64,000 nt of DNA from Ruegeria sp. PrR005 (GCF_010500245.1 NZ_JAAGOX010000005.1:1-64000); one strand, 5' to 3'. Positions 46,046 through 55,585 are shown, numbered from the stretch's first letter. Numbers and translations: made by a program. Notes: a model not told the origin generated them from the letters alone.

Positions 46046-47514
46046 TCGTACTGCTCCCGGTACTTGCGCACGATATACAGCGCCAGAACGTTCAGCCCCA
46101 GGGTCAGAACGAACAGGGTCAGACCCAGGGCAAAGGCCACCAGCGTTTCGGGGCTGGCAAAGTCGGTGTCACCGGTCAGCTGGCTGACGATCCTTGTGGT
46201 GATCGTCGTCATCGTGTCCAGCGGGTTGAGCGAGAACTTGGCAATCGCACCCGCCCCCATCACCACGATCATCGTCTCGCCGATGGCGCGCGATGCAGCC
46301 AGCAGGATGGCACCCACGATCCCCGGCAGAGCGGCGGGCAGAACCACCTGCCGCACCGTCTCGGACCGGGTCGCGCCCAGGCCCAGAGACCCGTCGCGCA
46401 TGGATTGCGGTACCGCGTTGATGATATCGTCGCTCAGCGAGCTGACAAAGGGGATCAGCATGATGCCCATGACAACCCCCGCCGTCAGGACCGAGGTCGC
46501 CCCCGCCATCCACTCGACGCCCAGCAGGCCGCCCTTGCCGAACACCTTGGCCAGTGTCGGCCCCACGGTCAGCAGGGCAAAGAGGCCGTAGACGATGGTG
46601 GGAATGCCCGCCAGGATCTCCAGCAACGGTTTTGCCAGGGCGCGCGTCGCCTTGCCCGCGTATTCGGACAGGTAGATCGCGGCGAACAGTCCGATGGGCA
46701 CCGACACCAGCAGCGCGATGAACGAGATATAAAGCGTACCCCAGAGAAGCGGCAGGATCGACAGCTCGCTGTCGCCCCGGAAATTAGGCGCCCAGGTAGA
46801 CCCGAAAAAGAAGTCCTTCCAGTCATGCAGCCGGAAAAAGTTGCTGGTCTCGAACAGCATCGACAACACGATACCGATGGTAGTCAGGATCGCCAGCGAC
46901 GCGGCAACGATCAGCAGAACCAGCACGCCGCGCTCGACCACGTTGCGGGCGCGGAACTCCTTGTTGGTGCGGACATAAGCCCAGCCAAGACCGGCCAGCG
47001 CCAGCCCCGTGACCAGAACCGTCATCAACAGCCGACCGGCATGGTTCAACTCGCGCGAGCGCTGCGCCGCCGCCAGAACCTCGGGCCGGACATCGGCTCC
47101 CAGTGCCACGCCCACCTCGCCCAACAGTGACCGCACATCCCGCTCGTTCGCGCTCAGCGCGGCGGCTTCGGGCGCGCGCAACAGCCCGGTGTCAACCGCC
47201 AGGTCAAGCCCCGCAGCCACCCGGCGCACATCCGACATCACCAGCCCGATGGTCGAGCCTTCGGGGACCATGTCAGCCGGGATCAGTTTCGAGACCCGTG
47301 TATCGACGATGATCGGCTGCGCCAGCAGCCAGACCGCCAGCACCGCCAGCGCGGGCACCAGCGACGTCAGCGCGACGTTGAACCCATAGTAATTCGGCAG
47401 GGAATGAAGCGTTCGCGCATCTCCGCCAGCGGATGCAAGCGCACGCGCGCGTCCCATCACGAAACCGGCGGCGGCAAGAACAAGAAGAAGGCAGACCAGC
47501 CAAAGCGTCGGCAT
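46042..47514 (-). CDS. pstC: Phosphate ABC transporter permease PstC, long form
   Basis: 490 residues, longer than the 319 of E. coli. An N-terminal part with two hydrophobic stretches and a periplasmic domain (about 60-190) precedes the permease core, which has LGLGATRSETVRQVVLPAALPGI as the EAA loop (read as two pieces) and a MGAGAIAKFSLNPLDTMTTI segment. The start at 47514 is used because it opens the first membrane segment (MPTLWLVCLLLVLAAAGFVM). It follows pstS by 81 bp and a hairpin. Confidence 0.95.
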   Translation of the reverse strand: MPTLWLVCLLLVLAAAGFVMGRARALASAGGDARTLHSLPNYYGFNVALTSLVPALAVLAVWLLAQPIIVDTRVSKLIPADMVPEGSTIGLVMSDVRRVAAGLDLAVDTGLLRAPEAAALSANERDVRSLLGEVGVALGADVRPEVLAAAQRSRELNHAGRLLMTVLVTGLALAGLGWAYVRTNKEFRARNVVERGVLVLLIVAASLAILTTIGIVLSMLFETSNFFRLHDWKDFFFGSTWAPNFRGDSELSILPLLWGTLYISFIALLVSVPIGLFAAIYLSEYAGKATRALAKPLLEILAGIPTIVYGLFALLTVGPTLAKVFGKGGLLGVEWMAGATSVLTAGVVMGIMLIPFVSSLSDDIINAVPQSMRDGSLGLGATRSETVRQVVLPAALPGIVGAILLAASRAIGETMIVVMGAGAIAKFSLNPLDTMTTITTRIVSQLTGDTDFASPETLVAFALGLTLFVLTLGLNVLALYIVRKYREQYE

Positions 47515-47542
47515 AGGAACGCACGCCCATATTTGCGGAGAA

Positions 47543-47571
47543 GGAAAACCGGGGCAGTCGCCCTGCCCCGG
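47543..47571 (-). terminator. Hairpin between pstS and pstC
   Basis: On the minus strand CCGGGGCAG (47571-47563) pairs perfectly with CTGCCCCGG (47557-47549), with a 5-base loop and TTTT after. Within the operon, it probably stops part of the transcripts, giving more PstS than permease. Confidence 0.75.
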
Positions 47572-47595
47572 CATTTGTCACAATCCCGACAGGGA

Positions 47596-48636
47596 TCAGG
47601 AGTTGCCGCCAAGTACCTTTTCTTCGGCAACGGCTTCCTGGGTCTTGGCCAGTTCCGGGTCAGCAACCAGACCATACTCGGCCAGCGGGCCATCGGGGCC
47701 TGCGATCTCGTCGGCGATGAAGAACTCGGCATATTCCTTCAGGCCGGGGATCACGCCGATATGTGCCTTTTTGACGTAGAAGTAGAGCGGGCGCGACACC
47801 GGATATTCGCCGGTTGCGATGCTCTCGGTCGAGGGAACCACACCCGACATAGTCGCCACTTGCAGCTTGTCGGTGTTGTTCTCGTAGAAGGCCAGGCCAA
47901 AGACGCCGATGCCGTTCTTGTTCGATTCGATGCGGGCCAGCGTCTCGGTATAATCGCCGTCGATATCGACCGACACACCATCGGTGCGCAGCGCGATACA
48001 GGCTTTCTCGGCGGCTTTCTTGTCGTCGCCATTAGCGGCCTTGAAGGCCTCGAAAGCACCGGTTTCCTCGCAGCCTGCGAGGATAACCTTTTCCTCGAAC
48101 ACTTCGCGGGTGCCGTGCTTGGTGCCCGGGATAAAGGCCTGGATATCGGTCGCCGGGAAGCTGGCGTTCACATCGGCCCAGGTCTTGTTCGGGTTGTCGA
48201 CCAGCGCGCCGTCGACCACGATCTTGTCGGACAGCGCCAGGAACCAGTCGGCGGGAGTGAATTCATAGGTGTTGCCGTCGATGTCGCTGGCGAACACGAT
48301 GCCGTCATACCCGATGCGAACCTCAATGATGTCGGTCACGCCGTTTTCGGCACAGACGGCGATTTCCTTGTCCTTGATCTTGCGCGAGGCGTTGGCCACG
48401 TCGATGGTGTTTTCGCCCACGCCTTCGCAGAACCGCTTCAGACCGGCCGAGGAGCCGCCCGATTCCACCACCGGGGTCGGGAAGTCGAAGTTTTCACCAA
48501 AAGCTTCGGCCACGATCGAGGCATAGGGCAGAACGGTCGAGGAACCGGCCACCTGGACCTGATCGCGGGCGGCGGCGGCGGTGGCCGAAACAGCAGCAAT
48601 TGCCAGGGCCGAGGCCGAGAGTTTCACAAAGGACAT
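47596..48636 (-). CDS. pstS: Phosphate ABC transporter substrate-binding protein PstS
   Basis: 346 residues, periplasmic. Signal peptide MSFVKLSASALAIAAVSATAAAA. The mature N-terminus QVAGSSTVLPYASIVAEAFG contains the phosphate-binding STV segment, and VESGGSSAGLKRFCEGVGEN and GTKHGTREVFE are also conserved. The ATG at 48636 is preferred over one at 48648, because GGAGA lies about 6 bases before the former and nothing before the latter. Two Pho boxes lie upstream (48720-48749 and 48777-48806). Confidence 0.96.
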   Translation of the reverse strand: MSFVKLSASALAIAAVSATAAAARDQVQVAGSSTVLPYASIVAEAFGENFDFPTPVVESGGSSAGLKRFCEGVGENTIDVANASRKIKDKEIAVCAENGVTDIIEVRIGYDGIVFASDIDGNTYEFTPADWFLALSDKIVVDGALVDNPNKTWADVNASFPATDIQAFIPGTKHGTREVFEEKVILAGCEETGAFEAFKAANGDDKKAAEKACIALRTDGVSVDIDGDYTETLARIESNKNGIGVFGLAFYENNTDKLQVATMSGVVPSTESIATGEYPVSRPLYFYVKKAHIGVIPGLKEYAEFFIADEIAGPDGPLAEYGLVADPELAKTQEAVAEEKVLGGNS

Positions 48637-48719
48637 TGCAGTCTCCATGACAGCGAAAGTGTAGTGATCATCCCCATGATGATCTCGCCGCGACTCCTAG
48701 GGGCGGTGCATGAGCCTTT

Positions 48720-48749
48720 TGTGACGGTTATGTAACAGGCATATGACAA
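48720..48749 (-). promoter_or_regulatory. Pho box, proximal, of pstS
   Basis: Three direct repeats read on the minus strand, TGTCAT (48748-48743), TGTTAC (48737-48732) and CGTCAC (48726-48721), at 11-bp steps, as expected for tandem PhoB sites. Confidence 0.78.
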
Positions 48750-48776
48750 AGCCCGGCCAAGTGTCGGAAAAAGGAA

Positions 48777-48806
48777 TGTGACAGCTATTTAACCGGCGTG
48801 TGACAG
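48777..48806 (-). promoter_or_regulatory. Pho box, distal, of pstS
   Basis: TGTCAC (48805-48800) and TGTCAC (48783-48778), 22 bp apart, with a weak middle unit GGTTAA (48794-48789) at the 11-bp phase. It lies 28 bp upstream of the proximal box. Confidence 0.7.
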
Positions 48807-48837
48807 AGGCCAGGCGCCAGGCATGCCGCCAAACCGG

Positions 48838-49887
48838 TCAGCGGGGCAGAATCACCGTGAACGTCGTGCCCGCGCCCAGGGCGCTTTCCACCCGCAGGCG
48901 ACCGCGATGGCGGTTGATGATATGCTTGACGATGGCCAGGCCCAGACCGGTGCCGCCCTTTTGCCGCGACCGGTGGCTGTCGACCCGGTAAAACCGTTCG
49001 GTCAGACGTGGCAGGTGGATGGGGTCGATCCCCGCCCCCTTGTCCATCACCAGCAGCCGCACCGCCGGCCCGCGAACGGCCGGATCACGCTCGACCTCGG
49101 TCAGGCTTACCCGGACCTCACCGCCGCTGCTGCCATATTTGATCGCGTTCTCGATCAGGTTTGTCAGCACCTGCCGGATCTGGTCGGTATCGCCGGTCAC
49201 GTTGACCAGATGCTCGGGCCCATCCGAGATCAGTTCGACCCCCGCCTCTTCGGCCAGCGGTCTGAGCGAGTTCAGGGTCGATGCGATCTGCGCCGTCAGG
49301 TCGACCTGATCGCGCGGGCGCACCCGCTCGTCGGTTTCCACCCGGTTCAAGGACAACAGATCCCCCACCAGCCGATTCATCCGGCTGGCCTCCTGCTCCA
49401 TGATCTCCAGGAACCGGGCCCGCGCCGCGGCATCGTCGCGGGCGGGGCCGCGCAGGGTTTCGATGAACCCCATGATCGCCGTCAGCGGCGTGCGCAATTC
49501 ATGGCTGACGTTGGCGACGAAATCGCGCCGCATCTGGCTGGCCTGTTCAACCGGGGTCACGTCGATGAAACTGACCAGCACCGCACCGCCCTCCACCGCG
49601 CCCACGCCGTGAACGTAGCGGCAGGTCACGTCAAACGAGGTGTCCTGCGCGCCGTCATTGCCGAGGTACTTGCTGCGGGCGCCTGCCTTGTCGCGCAGGG
49701 ATTTCTCGATCGCCTCGATCACCTGAGGCTGTCGCAGGATGGTGGCGAAATGGCGGCCGGTGATCTGGCTGCCAAAGAGCGTGCGCGCCTCGGTATTGGC
49801 GGCCAGGATGCGTTCGGACTGGTCCACCAGCAGCGCCGGCAAGGGTACCGCCGCAACAAGGTCCTGGATCACGGTTTCCGACACCAT
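48838..49887 (-). CDS. phoR: Phosphate regulon sensor kinase PhoR, without membrane segments
   Basis: 349 residues. PAS domain at about 8-115 (LPALLVDQSERILAANTEA, VSFIDVTPVEQA), HisKA with the phosphorylated histidine H129 in ANVSHELRTPLTAIMGF, and HATPase with NLIENAIKYGSSGG, DKGAGI and GGTGLGLAIVKHI. Unlike most PhoR proteins no N-terminal membrane segment is encoded: the frame opens with a normal start 21 bp after the preceding gene and the PAS domain begins within ten residues. It lies directly upstream of pstSCAB-phoU-phoB. Confidence 0.93.
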   Translation of the reverse strand: MVSETVIQDLVAAVPLPALLVDQSERILAANTEARTLFGSQITGRHFATILRQPQVIEAIEKSLRDKAGARSKYLGNDGAQDTSFDVTCRYVHGVGAVEGGAVLVSFIDVTPVEQASQMRRDFVANVSHELRTPLTAIMGFIETLRGPARDDAAARARFLEIMEQEASRMNRLVGDLLSLNRVETDERVRPRDQVDLTAQIASTLNSLRPLAEEAGVELISDGPEHLVNVTGDTDQIRQVLTNLIENAIKYGSSGGEVRVSLTEVERDPAVRGPAVRLLVMDKGAGIDPIHLPRLTERFYRVDSHRSRQKGGTGLGLAIVKHIINRHRGRLRVESALGAGTTFTVILPR

Positions 49888-49908
49888 TTCCGCCTTTCGC
49901 CCCCGGTC

Positions 49909-50433
49909 TTATTCGACGGGAACCAGCGTGTCGCGGAACCGGCGCATGTTGTCCTGATAGTGCCTGGCGCTCCAGGCGATGCGCGCCACAGCGGCCTCGT
50001 CCAGTTGCCGCACGACCCGGCCCGGGGCCCCCATAACCAGCGAGTTGTCGGGGATTTCCTTGTTCTCGGTGATCAGCGCCCCCGCCCCGATCAGGCAGTT
50101 GCGGCCGATCTTGGCCCCGTTTAGCACTGTCGCACCCATGCCGACCAGCGTATTGTCGCCAATGGTGCAACCATGCAGCATGACCTTGTGTCCGATGGTG
50201 CAGTTCGTGCCGATTCTGAGCGGATAGCCCGCGTCGATATGCATGACGCAGTTTTCCTGCACATTCGATCCCGCGCCGACGCGGATCTCCTCGTGATCGG
50301 CGCGGATGGTGCAGCCAAACCAGACCGAGGCGCCCTCTTCCAGCACCACCTTGCCAATGAGGTTGGCATCGGGCGCGACCCAGGTGTCGGGATGGATCTC
50401 GGGGCGGTGGTCACCCAGGGCATAGATGGTCAT
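49909..50433 (-). CDS. Gamma-class carbonic anhydrase family protein
   Basis: 174 residues. Left-handed beta-helix of hexapeptide repeats ([40 protein letters not shown]). The three zinc histidines are H65, H82 and H87 in the [15 protein letters not shown] and MLHG positions. Members may be active carbonic anhydrases or acyltransferase-like relatives (CaiE/YrdA), so activity is uncertain. Its ATG overlaps the gmk stop by 4 bp. It is placed between gmk and phoR. Confidence 0.9.
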   Translation of the reverse strand: MTIYALGDHRPEIHPDTWVAPDANLIGKVVLEEGASVWFGCTIRADHEEIRVGAGSNVQENCVMHIDAGYPLRIGTNCTIGHKVMLHGCTIGDNTLVGMGATVLNGAKIGRNCLIGAGALITENKEIPDNSLVMGAPGRVVRQLDEAAVARIAWSARHYQDNMRRFRDTLVPVE

Positions 50434-51071
50434 GACAGGTCCTCGAATTCGGCTTGCAGCTTGCGCACGTGCTCCTGCAACGCGGGCTGCTGGATGCGGC
50501 GCATGCGTTCGGCGCTGACGATGGTTTTCAGTTTTTCCTCGGTGCTGTCCAGATCGTCGTTGATCAGGACATAATCGTAATAGCCCCAGTGGCTGATCTC
50601 GTCCCAGCTTTTCAGCATCCGGCGCGAGATCACCTCGGCGCTGTCCTGACCCCGGCTCTCCAGCCTGCGGCGCAACTCCTTGATCGACGGCGGCAGGATG
50701 AAGATCGACAGCGCATGCTTGCCCAGGTCCGAGTTGCGGATCTGGATCTCGCCCTGCCAGTCGACATCGAACAACACGTCCTGACCCGCATCGATCGTGT
50801 CGCGCACGGGGCCTGCGGGCGAGCCGTAGAAATTGCCGAACACATGGGCATGTTCCAGCATCTCGCCGCGCCGGACCTGTCCCTTGAACTGGTCTTCGGT
50901 CAGAAAGAAATACTCGCGCCCGTGTTCCTCGCCCGGGCGAGGCGCGCGGGTGGTGGCCGAGACCGAGAATTTCAGGCCGGGATCCCAGGCCATCAGCCTG
51001 CTTGCCAGCGTCGACTTGCCTGCCCCTGAAGGCGAGGACAGGATGATCAATAACCCGCGACGGTCTGTCAT
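50430..51071 (-). CDS. gmk: Guanylate kinase
   Basis: 213 residues. Phosphorylates GMP to GDP. P-loop [12 protein letters not shown] (about 11-22), GMP-binding [19 protein letters not shown] and [14 protein letters not shown]. Full length and intact. It follows yicC by 18 bp and precedes the carbonic anhydrase-like gene, the order often seen in alphaproteobacteria. Confidence 0.97.
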   Translation of the reverse strand: MTDRRGLLIILSSPSGAGKSTLASRLMAWDPGLKFSVSATTRAPRPGEEHGREYFFLTEDQFKGQVRRGEMLEHAHVFGNFYGSPAGPVRDTIDAGQDVLFDVDWQGEIQIRNSDLGKHALSIFILPPSIKELRRRLESRGQDSAEVISRRMLKSWDEISHWGYYDYVLINDDLDSTEEKLKTIVSAERMRRIQQPALQEHVRKLQAEFEDLS

Positions 51072-51089
51072 CTGCTGGGGTCCTTTCCG

Positions 51090-51980
51090 TTATTCCACAT
51101 TCTGAACCTGTTCGCGCATCTGGTCGATCACGGCCTTCAGCTCCAGCCCTACGGCCGTCAGGTCCGCGTTTTGCGACTTTGAACACAGCGTGTTGGCCTC
51201 GCGGTTGAACTCCTGCATCAGGAAGTCCAGCTTGCGCCCCACCGCGCCGCCCTGCGCCAGCAGCCCCCGCGCGGCACGCACATGGGCGCGCAGCCGGTCA
51301 AGCTCTTCGGTGACGTCCGCCTTGACCGCCAGCAGCGCCAGTTCCTGCGCCACGCGGTCGGGGTCGGCGCCGTCGGTATTGTCTAGCACACGGGCCAGAT
51401 TGGCCCGCAGGGTTTCGGCCACCGCCTCTTTGCGCGCCTCGGCCAGTTCCGATGCCTGGGCCGTCAGCTCCTCGACCCGGGTCAGCTGGTTTTGCAAAAT
51501 CTCGGCCAGTGCCATCCCTTCGGTTTCGCGCATCTGCACGAATGCCTGAACCAGCGGACCAAATTCAGCCTTGAGCTGGGCGACGACCGGGGTCAGGTCC
51601 TCTTCGCCGCTTCCTGCGTCCATGACGCCGCGCAGCGCCAGCAGATCGGCGGCGCAGGAGGGCGCCAGCGTAAGCCCCCGCGCCATGGCCTGTTCCTCGG
51701 CCTCGGCCAGCGCGTCCAGCACCGCGGCCAGCGCAGTCTGGTTCAGCGCCAGGCTTGGCACCTCTTCGCCCCGCCCCAGTCTCAGCGTCAGGTTCACACT
51801 GCCCCGGGTCAGCGCCTTGGCCAGATCGGCCCTCAGCGCCGCTTCCAGCCCATCTAGCCAATCGGGCACGCGCAAACGCAGATCGAGACCCTTGGCGTTC
51901 ACGCTGCGCAGGTCCCAGCTCCAGGAAAACGGCGTTTTTTCACCACGCGCCGAGGCGAAACCCGTCATGGATCTGATCAT
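51090..51980 (-). CDS. yicC: YicC family RNase-like protein
   Basis: 296 residues. [20 protein letters not shown] and ELRSVN-type [20 protein letters not shown] are the YicC N-terminal signature, with the C-terminal DUF1732 domain [21 protein letters not shown]. coli YicC has been described as an endoribonuclease. The ATG at 51980 is used because the family N-terminus begins there; the frame extension upstream to 52136 is not coding. First gene of the yicC-gmk operon, divergent from the PAS-domain gene with 246 bp between. Confidence 0.94.
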   Translation of the reverse strand: MIRSMTGFASARGEKTPFSWSWDLRSVNAKGLDLRLRVPDWLDGLEAALRADLAKALTRGSVNLTLRLGRGEEVPSLALNQTALAAVLDALAEAEEQAMARGLTLAPSCAADLLALRGVMDAGSGEEDLTPVVAQLKAEFGPLVQAFVQMRETEGMALAEILQNQLTRVEELTAQASELAEARKEAVAETLRANLARVLDNTDGADPDRVAQELALLAVKADVTEELDRLRAHVRAARGLLAQGGAVGRKLDFLMQEFNREANTLCSKSQNADLTAVGLELKAVIDQMREQVQNVE

Positions 51981-52087
51981 CTTGGTCAACTCCCGTCCCG
52001 AACTGCGACCGTTCCGTTCCGCCGCACCTAATGCGAACCCCTGCCTCAGGGCAAGACCCGGGCGAATTTTCCACGAGTTTAAGACAA

Positions 52088-52102
52088 TTAACCATTCATT
52101 AA
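52088..52102. promoter_or_regulatory. CtrA-type box, perfect TTAA-N7-TTAA
   Basis: TTAACCATTCATTAA, an exact match to the alphaproteobacterial CtrA full site, about 125 bp before the PAS-domain gene and in the intergenic region it shares with yicC. Confidence 0.65.
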
Positions 52103-52137
52103 GGAAATGCTCCAAAATAGGAGCTTCCCGTGGCACG

Positions 52138-52152
52138 TTAACACTTGGGTAA
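52138..52152. promoter_or_regulatory. Second CtrA-type box, TTAA-N7-GTAA
   Basis: TTAACACTTGGGTAA, seven of eight consensus positions, 50 bp start-to-start downstream of the perfect box. The paired sites strengthen the CtrA reading. Confidence 0.5.
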
Positions 52153-52226
52153 CCTGTTCTGAATCGGGCGCATGCAGGCGCACAGAGCGAAACGGGCGGG
52201 TGGGCTTCGGGTCAACAGGTGGCATT

Positions 52227-52895
52227 ATGACGATTTTTTTGGGTGGCCGTTCCAGGGCCGAAACGGGGAACGTAATCTCGATGGACCGGTTTCGCAGTGG
52301 CCGCAGTGTGTCTCCGATCCGGCAGGCCGAGGCCTATTGGTCGGCGCTGCGGCGGCAGGGCGATGTGCCGAAACGCTCCGACATCGACCCGCGCGGTCTG
52401 GAAAACATCCTTGAATACACGTTCATCCTCGAACGTATCGCCCCCGGCGTGGCCCGGTTCCGGCTCGCGGGCAACCACCTGTCCCGGATTCTGGGCATGG
52501 AGGTGCGCGGCATGCCGATGACCGCCCTCTTCTCGGCCATGGCCCGGGCCGAGGCTGCGGCGACACTCGAACACATCTTTCTGGCTCCGGCCATTGCCGA
52601 TCTGTCCCTGGCCAGCGCAAACAACAGCGGTGCGGTTCCTCAGGTCGAGGCGCGCACCATTCTGCTGCCGTTGAAGAGCGATCAGGGTGACGTCAGCCGG
52701 GCGCTCGGCGTTCTTGTCGCCGACGGGCCGCTGGGCGCCGGTGGCCTGCGGTTTGATATCGCAAGCTCGAATCTCAGGAAAATCGACGCCCGGCCCGTCC
52801 AGAGCAATGTCGAACCCGCTCCCGGCCTTGCCGAGGATCAGGCCCCGATCAGCCGGAACGCGCCTGGATTGCGCGTGGTCTCTCGAGAAGACTGA
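52227..52895 (+). CDS. PAS domain-containing protein (PAS_5-like)
   Basis: 222 residues. It contains a PAS-like domain of the PF07310 type (about 35-175; AYWSALRRQGDVPKRSDIDP, YTFILERIAPGVARFRLAGN, LSRILGMEVRGMPMTALF), and no output domain. Such proteins are common and unassigned in alphaproteobacteria. The ATG at 52227 begins the conserved part. Two CtrA-type boxes lie 75-140 bp upstream, so it may be cell-cycle or motility linked. The C-terminus is low in conservation and probably flexible. Confidence 0.8.
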   Translation: MTIFLGGRSRAETGNVISMDRFRSGRSVSPIRQAEAYWSALRRQGDVPKRSDIDPRGLENILEYTFILERIAPGVARFRLAGNHLSRILGMEVRGMPMTALFSAMARAEAAATLEHIFLAPAIADLSLASANNSGAVPQVEARTILLPLKSDQGDVSRALGVLVADGPLGAGGLRFDIASSNLRKIDARPVQSNVEPAPGLAEDQAPISRNAPGLRVVSRED

Positions 52896-52945
52896 AACCG
52901 GACCGCGGGTGATGGCCCGGTCTCACCGGGCCATCTCGCTTTGGA

Positions 52946-54316
52946 TCAGACCGCCGCGCGGCGACGCTGCATGGTGCGCAGCTTGGACAGTTCCTCGGCC
53001 ACCAGGAAGGCCAGTTCCAGCGACTGGCTGGCATTCAGGCGCGGGTCGCAGGCGGTGTGGTACCGGTCGCTCAGATCCTCGTCGGTCACTGCGCGCACGC
53101 CGCCGGTGCATTCGGTCACGTCCTGACCGGTCATCTCGAAATGCACGCCACCGGGGATGGTACCCTCGGCCTGATGCACGGCAAAGAAGTCGCGCACCTC
53201 GCGCAGCACCAGATCGAACGGGCGCGTCTTGTAACCAGATGCCGATTTGATCGTGTTGCCATGCATCGGGTCACAGACCCAGGTCACCTTGGCACCTTCC
53301 TCGCGCACCGCCTGGATCAGGCGCGGCAGATGCTCGCCCGCCTTGCCCGCCCCGAACCGCGCGATCAGGGTCAGTTTACCCTCTTCGTTCTCGGGGTTCA
53401 GCTTGGCCATCAGCACCTTGAGGTCCTCGGCGGTGGTGGTGGGGCCACATTTCAACCCGATCGGGTTCAGCACGCCCCGGCAGAATTCCACATGTGCGCC
53501 GTCCGGCTGCCGGGTCCGGTCGCCGATCCAGATCATGTGCCCCGAACCTGCCAGCCAGTTGCCCGAGGTCGAATCGAGCCGCGTCAGCGCCTCTTCATAC
53601 TCCAGCAGCAGCCCTTCGTGGCTGGTATAGAATTCAACGGTCGAGAATTCATGCGTGGTGTCGGCCGTGATGCCCGCCGCACCCATAAAGTCGATCGTGT
53701 CCTGGATGCGATCGGCGATCTCGGAATATTTCTGCACGTCCTGATCGTTGGTGAACCCCAGTGTCCAGGAATGGACCCGGCTCATGTCGGCGAAACCGCC
53801 GGTCGAAAAGGCGCGCAGCAGGTTCAGCGTCGCGGCGGCCTGGGTATAGGCCTGCAACATCTTGCGCGGGTCCGGAATGCGGGCCTCAGGAGTGAAGGCC
53901 AGCTCGTTGATGATGTCGCCCCGGTAGCTCGGCAATTCAACCCCGTTCACCACTTCGGTCGGCGCGCTGCGCGGCTTGGCGAACTGACCGGCCATCCGGC
54001 CCACCTTGATCACCGGCACCTTGGCGCCATAGGTCAGCACCATCGCCATCTGCAACATCACCTTGAAAGTGTCGCGAATGCCGTCCGCGCTGAACTGCTC
54101 GAAGCTCTCGGCGCAATCGCCGCCCTGAAGCAGAAAGGCCTCGCCGCGTCCCGCAGCCCCCAGATGGCGCTTCAGGCGCCGCGCCTCACCGGCAAAAACC
54201 AGCGGCGGATATTTGGAAAGCTGTGCCTCGACCTGGGACAGGGCGTCCGGATCGGTATAGTCGGGCATCTGAACCCGCGGTTTGGCGCGCCAGTTCGATT
54301 TTTGCCACTCGCTCAT
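52946..54316 (-). CDS. aroG: 3-deoxy-7-phosphoheptulonate synthase, class II
   Basis: 456 residues. Condenses phosphoenolpyruvate and erythrose 4-phosphate in the first step of the shikimate pathway. The N-terminal start [13 protein letters not shown], then [20 protein letters not shown] with the metal-binding cysteine, [20 protein letters not shown], and [10 protein letters not shown] are signatures of the class II (plant-type) enzyme. The gene symbol is loosely used; class II enzymes are also named aroF or aroH. The ATG at 54316 is preferred to the frame start. It pairs functionally with aroQ in this window, though they are far apart. Confidence 0.95.
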   Translation of the reverse strand: MSEWQKSNWRAKPRVQMPDYTDPDALSQVEAQLSKYPPLVFAGEARRLKRHLGAAGRGEAFLLQGGDCAESFEQFSADGIRDTFKVMLQMAMVLTYGAKVPVIKVGRMAGQFAKPRSAPTEVVNGVELPSYRGDIINELAFTPEARIPDPRKMLQAYTQAAATLNLLRAFSTGGFADMSRVHSWTLGFTNDQDVQKYSEIADRIQDTIDFMGAAGITADTTHEFSTVEFYTSHEGLLLEYEEALTRLDSTSGNWLAGSGHMIWIGDRTRQPDGAHVEFCRGVLNPIGLKCGPTTTAEDLKVLMAKLNPENEEGKLTLIARFGAGKAGEHLPRLIQAVREEGAKVTWVCDPMHGNTIKSASGYKTRPFDLVLREVRDFFAVHQAEGTIPGGVHFEMTGQDVTECTGGVRAVTDEDLSDRYHTACDPRLNASQSLELAFLVAEELSKLRTMQRRRAAV

Positions 54317-54484
54317 AGCTTTTCTCCGCAACGATAACGACAGGTGGCCTCTATACAAAAACGATGTGGCAGTGACCATATCCGATTTGCGCCCCTTGAC
54401 GTCGCAAACAAGCTCTGGCCAATGTGAAATGACACAGCTCTTGCGTCCAACCGGTCGCGGGATGCCAGCCAAGGACACAAATCA

Positions 54485-55489
54485 ATGAAAGAACAACGTC
54501 AAGTTGTCAAAGTCGACACCTCGGGCAAGAAGCCGCAGAGGTTTGTTTTTGTCCTGCTGGATCAATTCACGATGTTGTGCTTCGCCTGCGCGGTGGAATC
54601 GCTGCGCATCGCCAACCGGATGGCGGGCCAGACGCTCTATGAATGGATGGTCATTGGCGAAGGCGGCGTTTCGGCCACCTGCTCCAACGGCACCGTGTTC
54701 AAGCTCGATAGCGACTTGGGCGAATTGCGCCGCGAGGACATGCTGATGGTCTGCGGCGGCATCGACGTGCAAAAGGCCACCACCCGCAAGGTGGTCAGCT
54801 GGCTGCGCCGCGAGGCGCGGCGCGGTCCGGTCATCGGCGGGCTCTGCACCGCTGGTTACACCCTGGCCAAGGCCGGGCTTCTGGATGGCAAGCGCGCCAC
54901 CATCCACTGGGAAAACCAGGACAGCTTTGTCGAGGAATTCGAAGAGGTCACCCTGACCAAATCGGTCTTTGTGGTCGACGGCAACCGGATCACCACCGCG
55001 GGCGGCACCGCCTCGATCGACCTCATGCTCAAGCTGATCGCCAACCAGCATGGCGAGGAACTGGCCAATGCGGTGGCCGACCAGCTGATCTATTCCTCGA
55101 TCCGCACCGACCAGGACACCCAGCGCCTGTCGACGCCGACCCGCATCGGCGTACGCCACCCCAAGCTGAGCCAGGTCATCCAGATGATGGAGCGCAATAT
55201 CGAAGAGCCGATCTCGCCCGCCGCGCTGGCCAAGGATGTGGGCATGTCGACGCGGCAGCTGGAGCGGCTGTTCCGCCGCTATCTCAGCCGCAGCCCGAAA
55301 CGCTATTACATGGAACTGCGCCTGCAAAAGGCCCGCAACCTGCTCATGCAGACCGATATGAGCGTGATCAACGTGGCGCTGGCCTGCGGCTTTGCCTCGC
55401 CCAGCCATTTCTCGAAATGCTACCGGGCACATTACAACACCACGCCTTACCGCGAACGCGGCGCGCAAAGCACCCGGCTGTCGGTCTGA
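54485..55489 (+). CDS. GlxA family AraC-type transcriptional regulator
   Basis: 334 residues. N-terminal DJ-1/PfpI-like domain (about 18-195; FVFVLLDQFTMLCFACAVES, GGLCTAGYTLAKAGLLDGKR) with the nucleophile-elbow cysteine near 121 (GLCTAG), and C-terminal AraC domain (about 225-325; ISPAALAKDVGMSTRQLERL, VALACGFASPSHFSKCYRA). In other Rhodobacterales and Pseudomonas, related proteins regulate carnitine, arginine or methylamine use. It is divergent from the DAHP synthase gene, 168 bp away. The effector is unknown. Confidence 0.92.
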   Translation: MKEQRQVVKVDTSGKKPQRFVFVLLDQFTMLCFACAVESLRIANRMAGQTLYEWMVIGEGGVSATCSNGTVFKLDSDLGELRREDMLMVCGGIDVQKATTRKVVSWLRREARRGPVIGGLCTAGYTLAKAGLLDGKRATIHWENQDSFVEEFEEVTLTKSVFVVDGNRITTAGGTASIDLMLKLIANQHGEELANAVADQLIYSSIRTDQDTQRLSTPTRIGVRHPKLSQVIQMMERNIEEPISPAALAKDVGMSTRQLERLFRRYLSRSPKRYYMELRLQKARNLLMQTDMSVINVALACGFASPSHFSKCYRAHYNTTPYRERGAQSTRLSV

Positions 55490-55502
55490 ACCGGGACGGC
55501 AG

Positions 55503-55568
55503 AGGGGGCGCTGCCCCCGCCGCCCTTTCAGGGCGACTCCCCCGGAGTATTTTTGGCAAAGTGAAGAT
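55503..55568 (+). repeat. Triple-hairpin intergenic element of a Rhodobacterales-type repeat
   Basis: Three small hairpins in a row: GGGGGC-GCT-GCCCCC (55504-55518), CGCCCT-TTC-AGGGCG (55521-55535) and ACTCC-CCC-GGAGT (55536-55548), then ATTTTTGGCAAAGTGAAG. I recall the same layout (GC-rich hairpins, then CCCCGGAGTATTT and AAAGTGAAG) dispersed in Rhodobacterales genomes. It lies right after the GlxA gene and probably terminates it. Family membership is from memory. Confidence 0.6.
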
Positions 55569-55585
55569 GCGGGAGGCGTTTCGGA

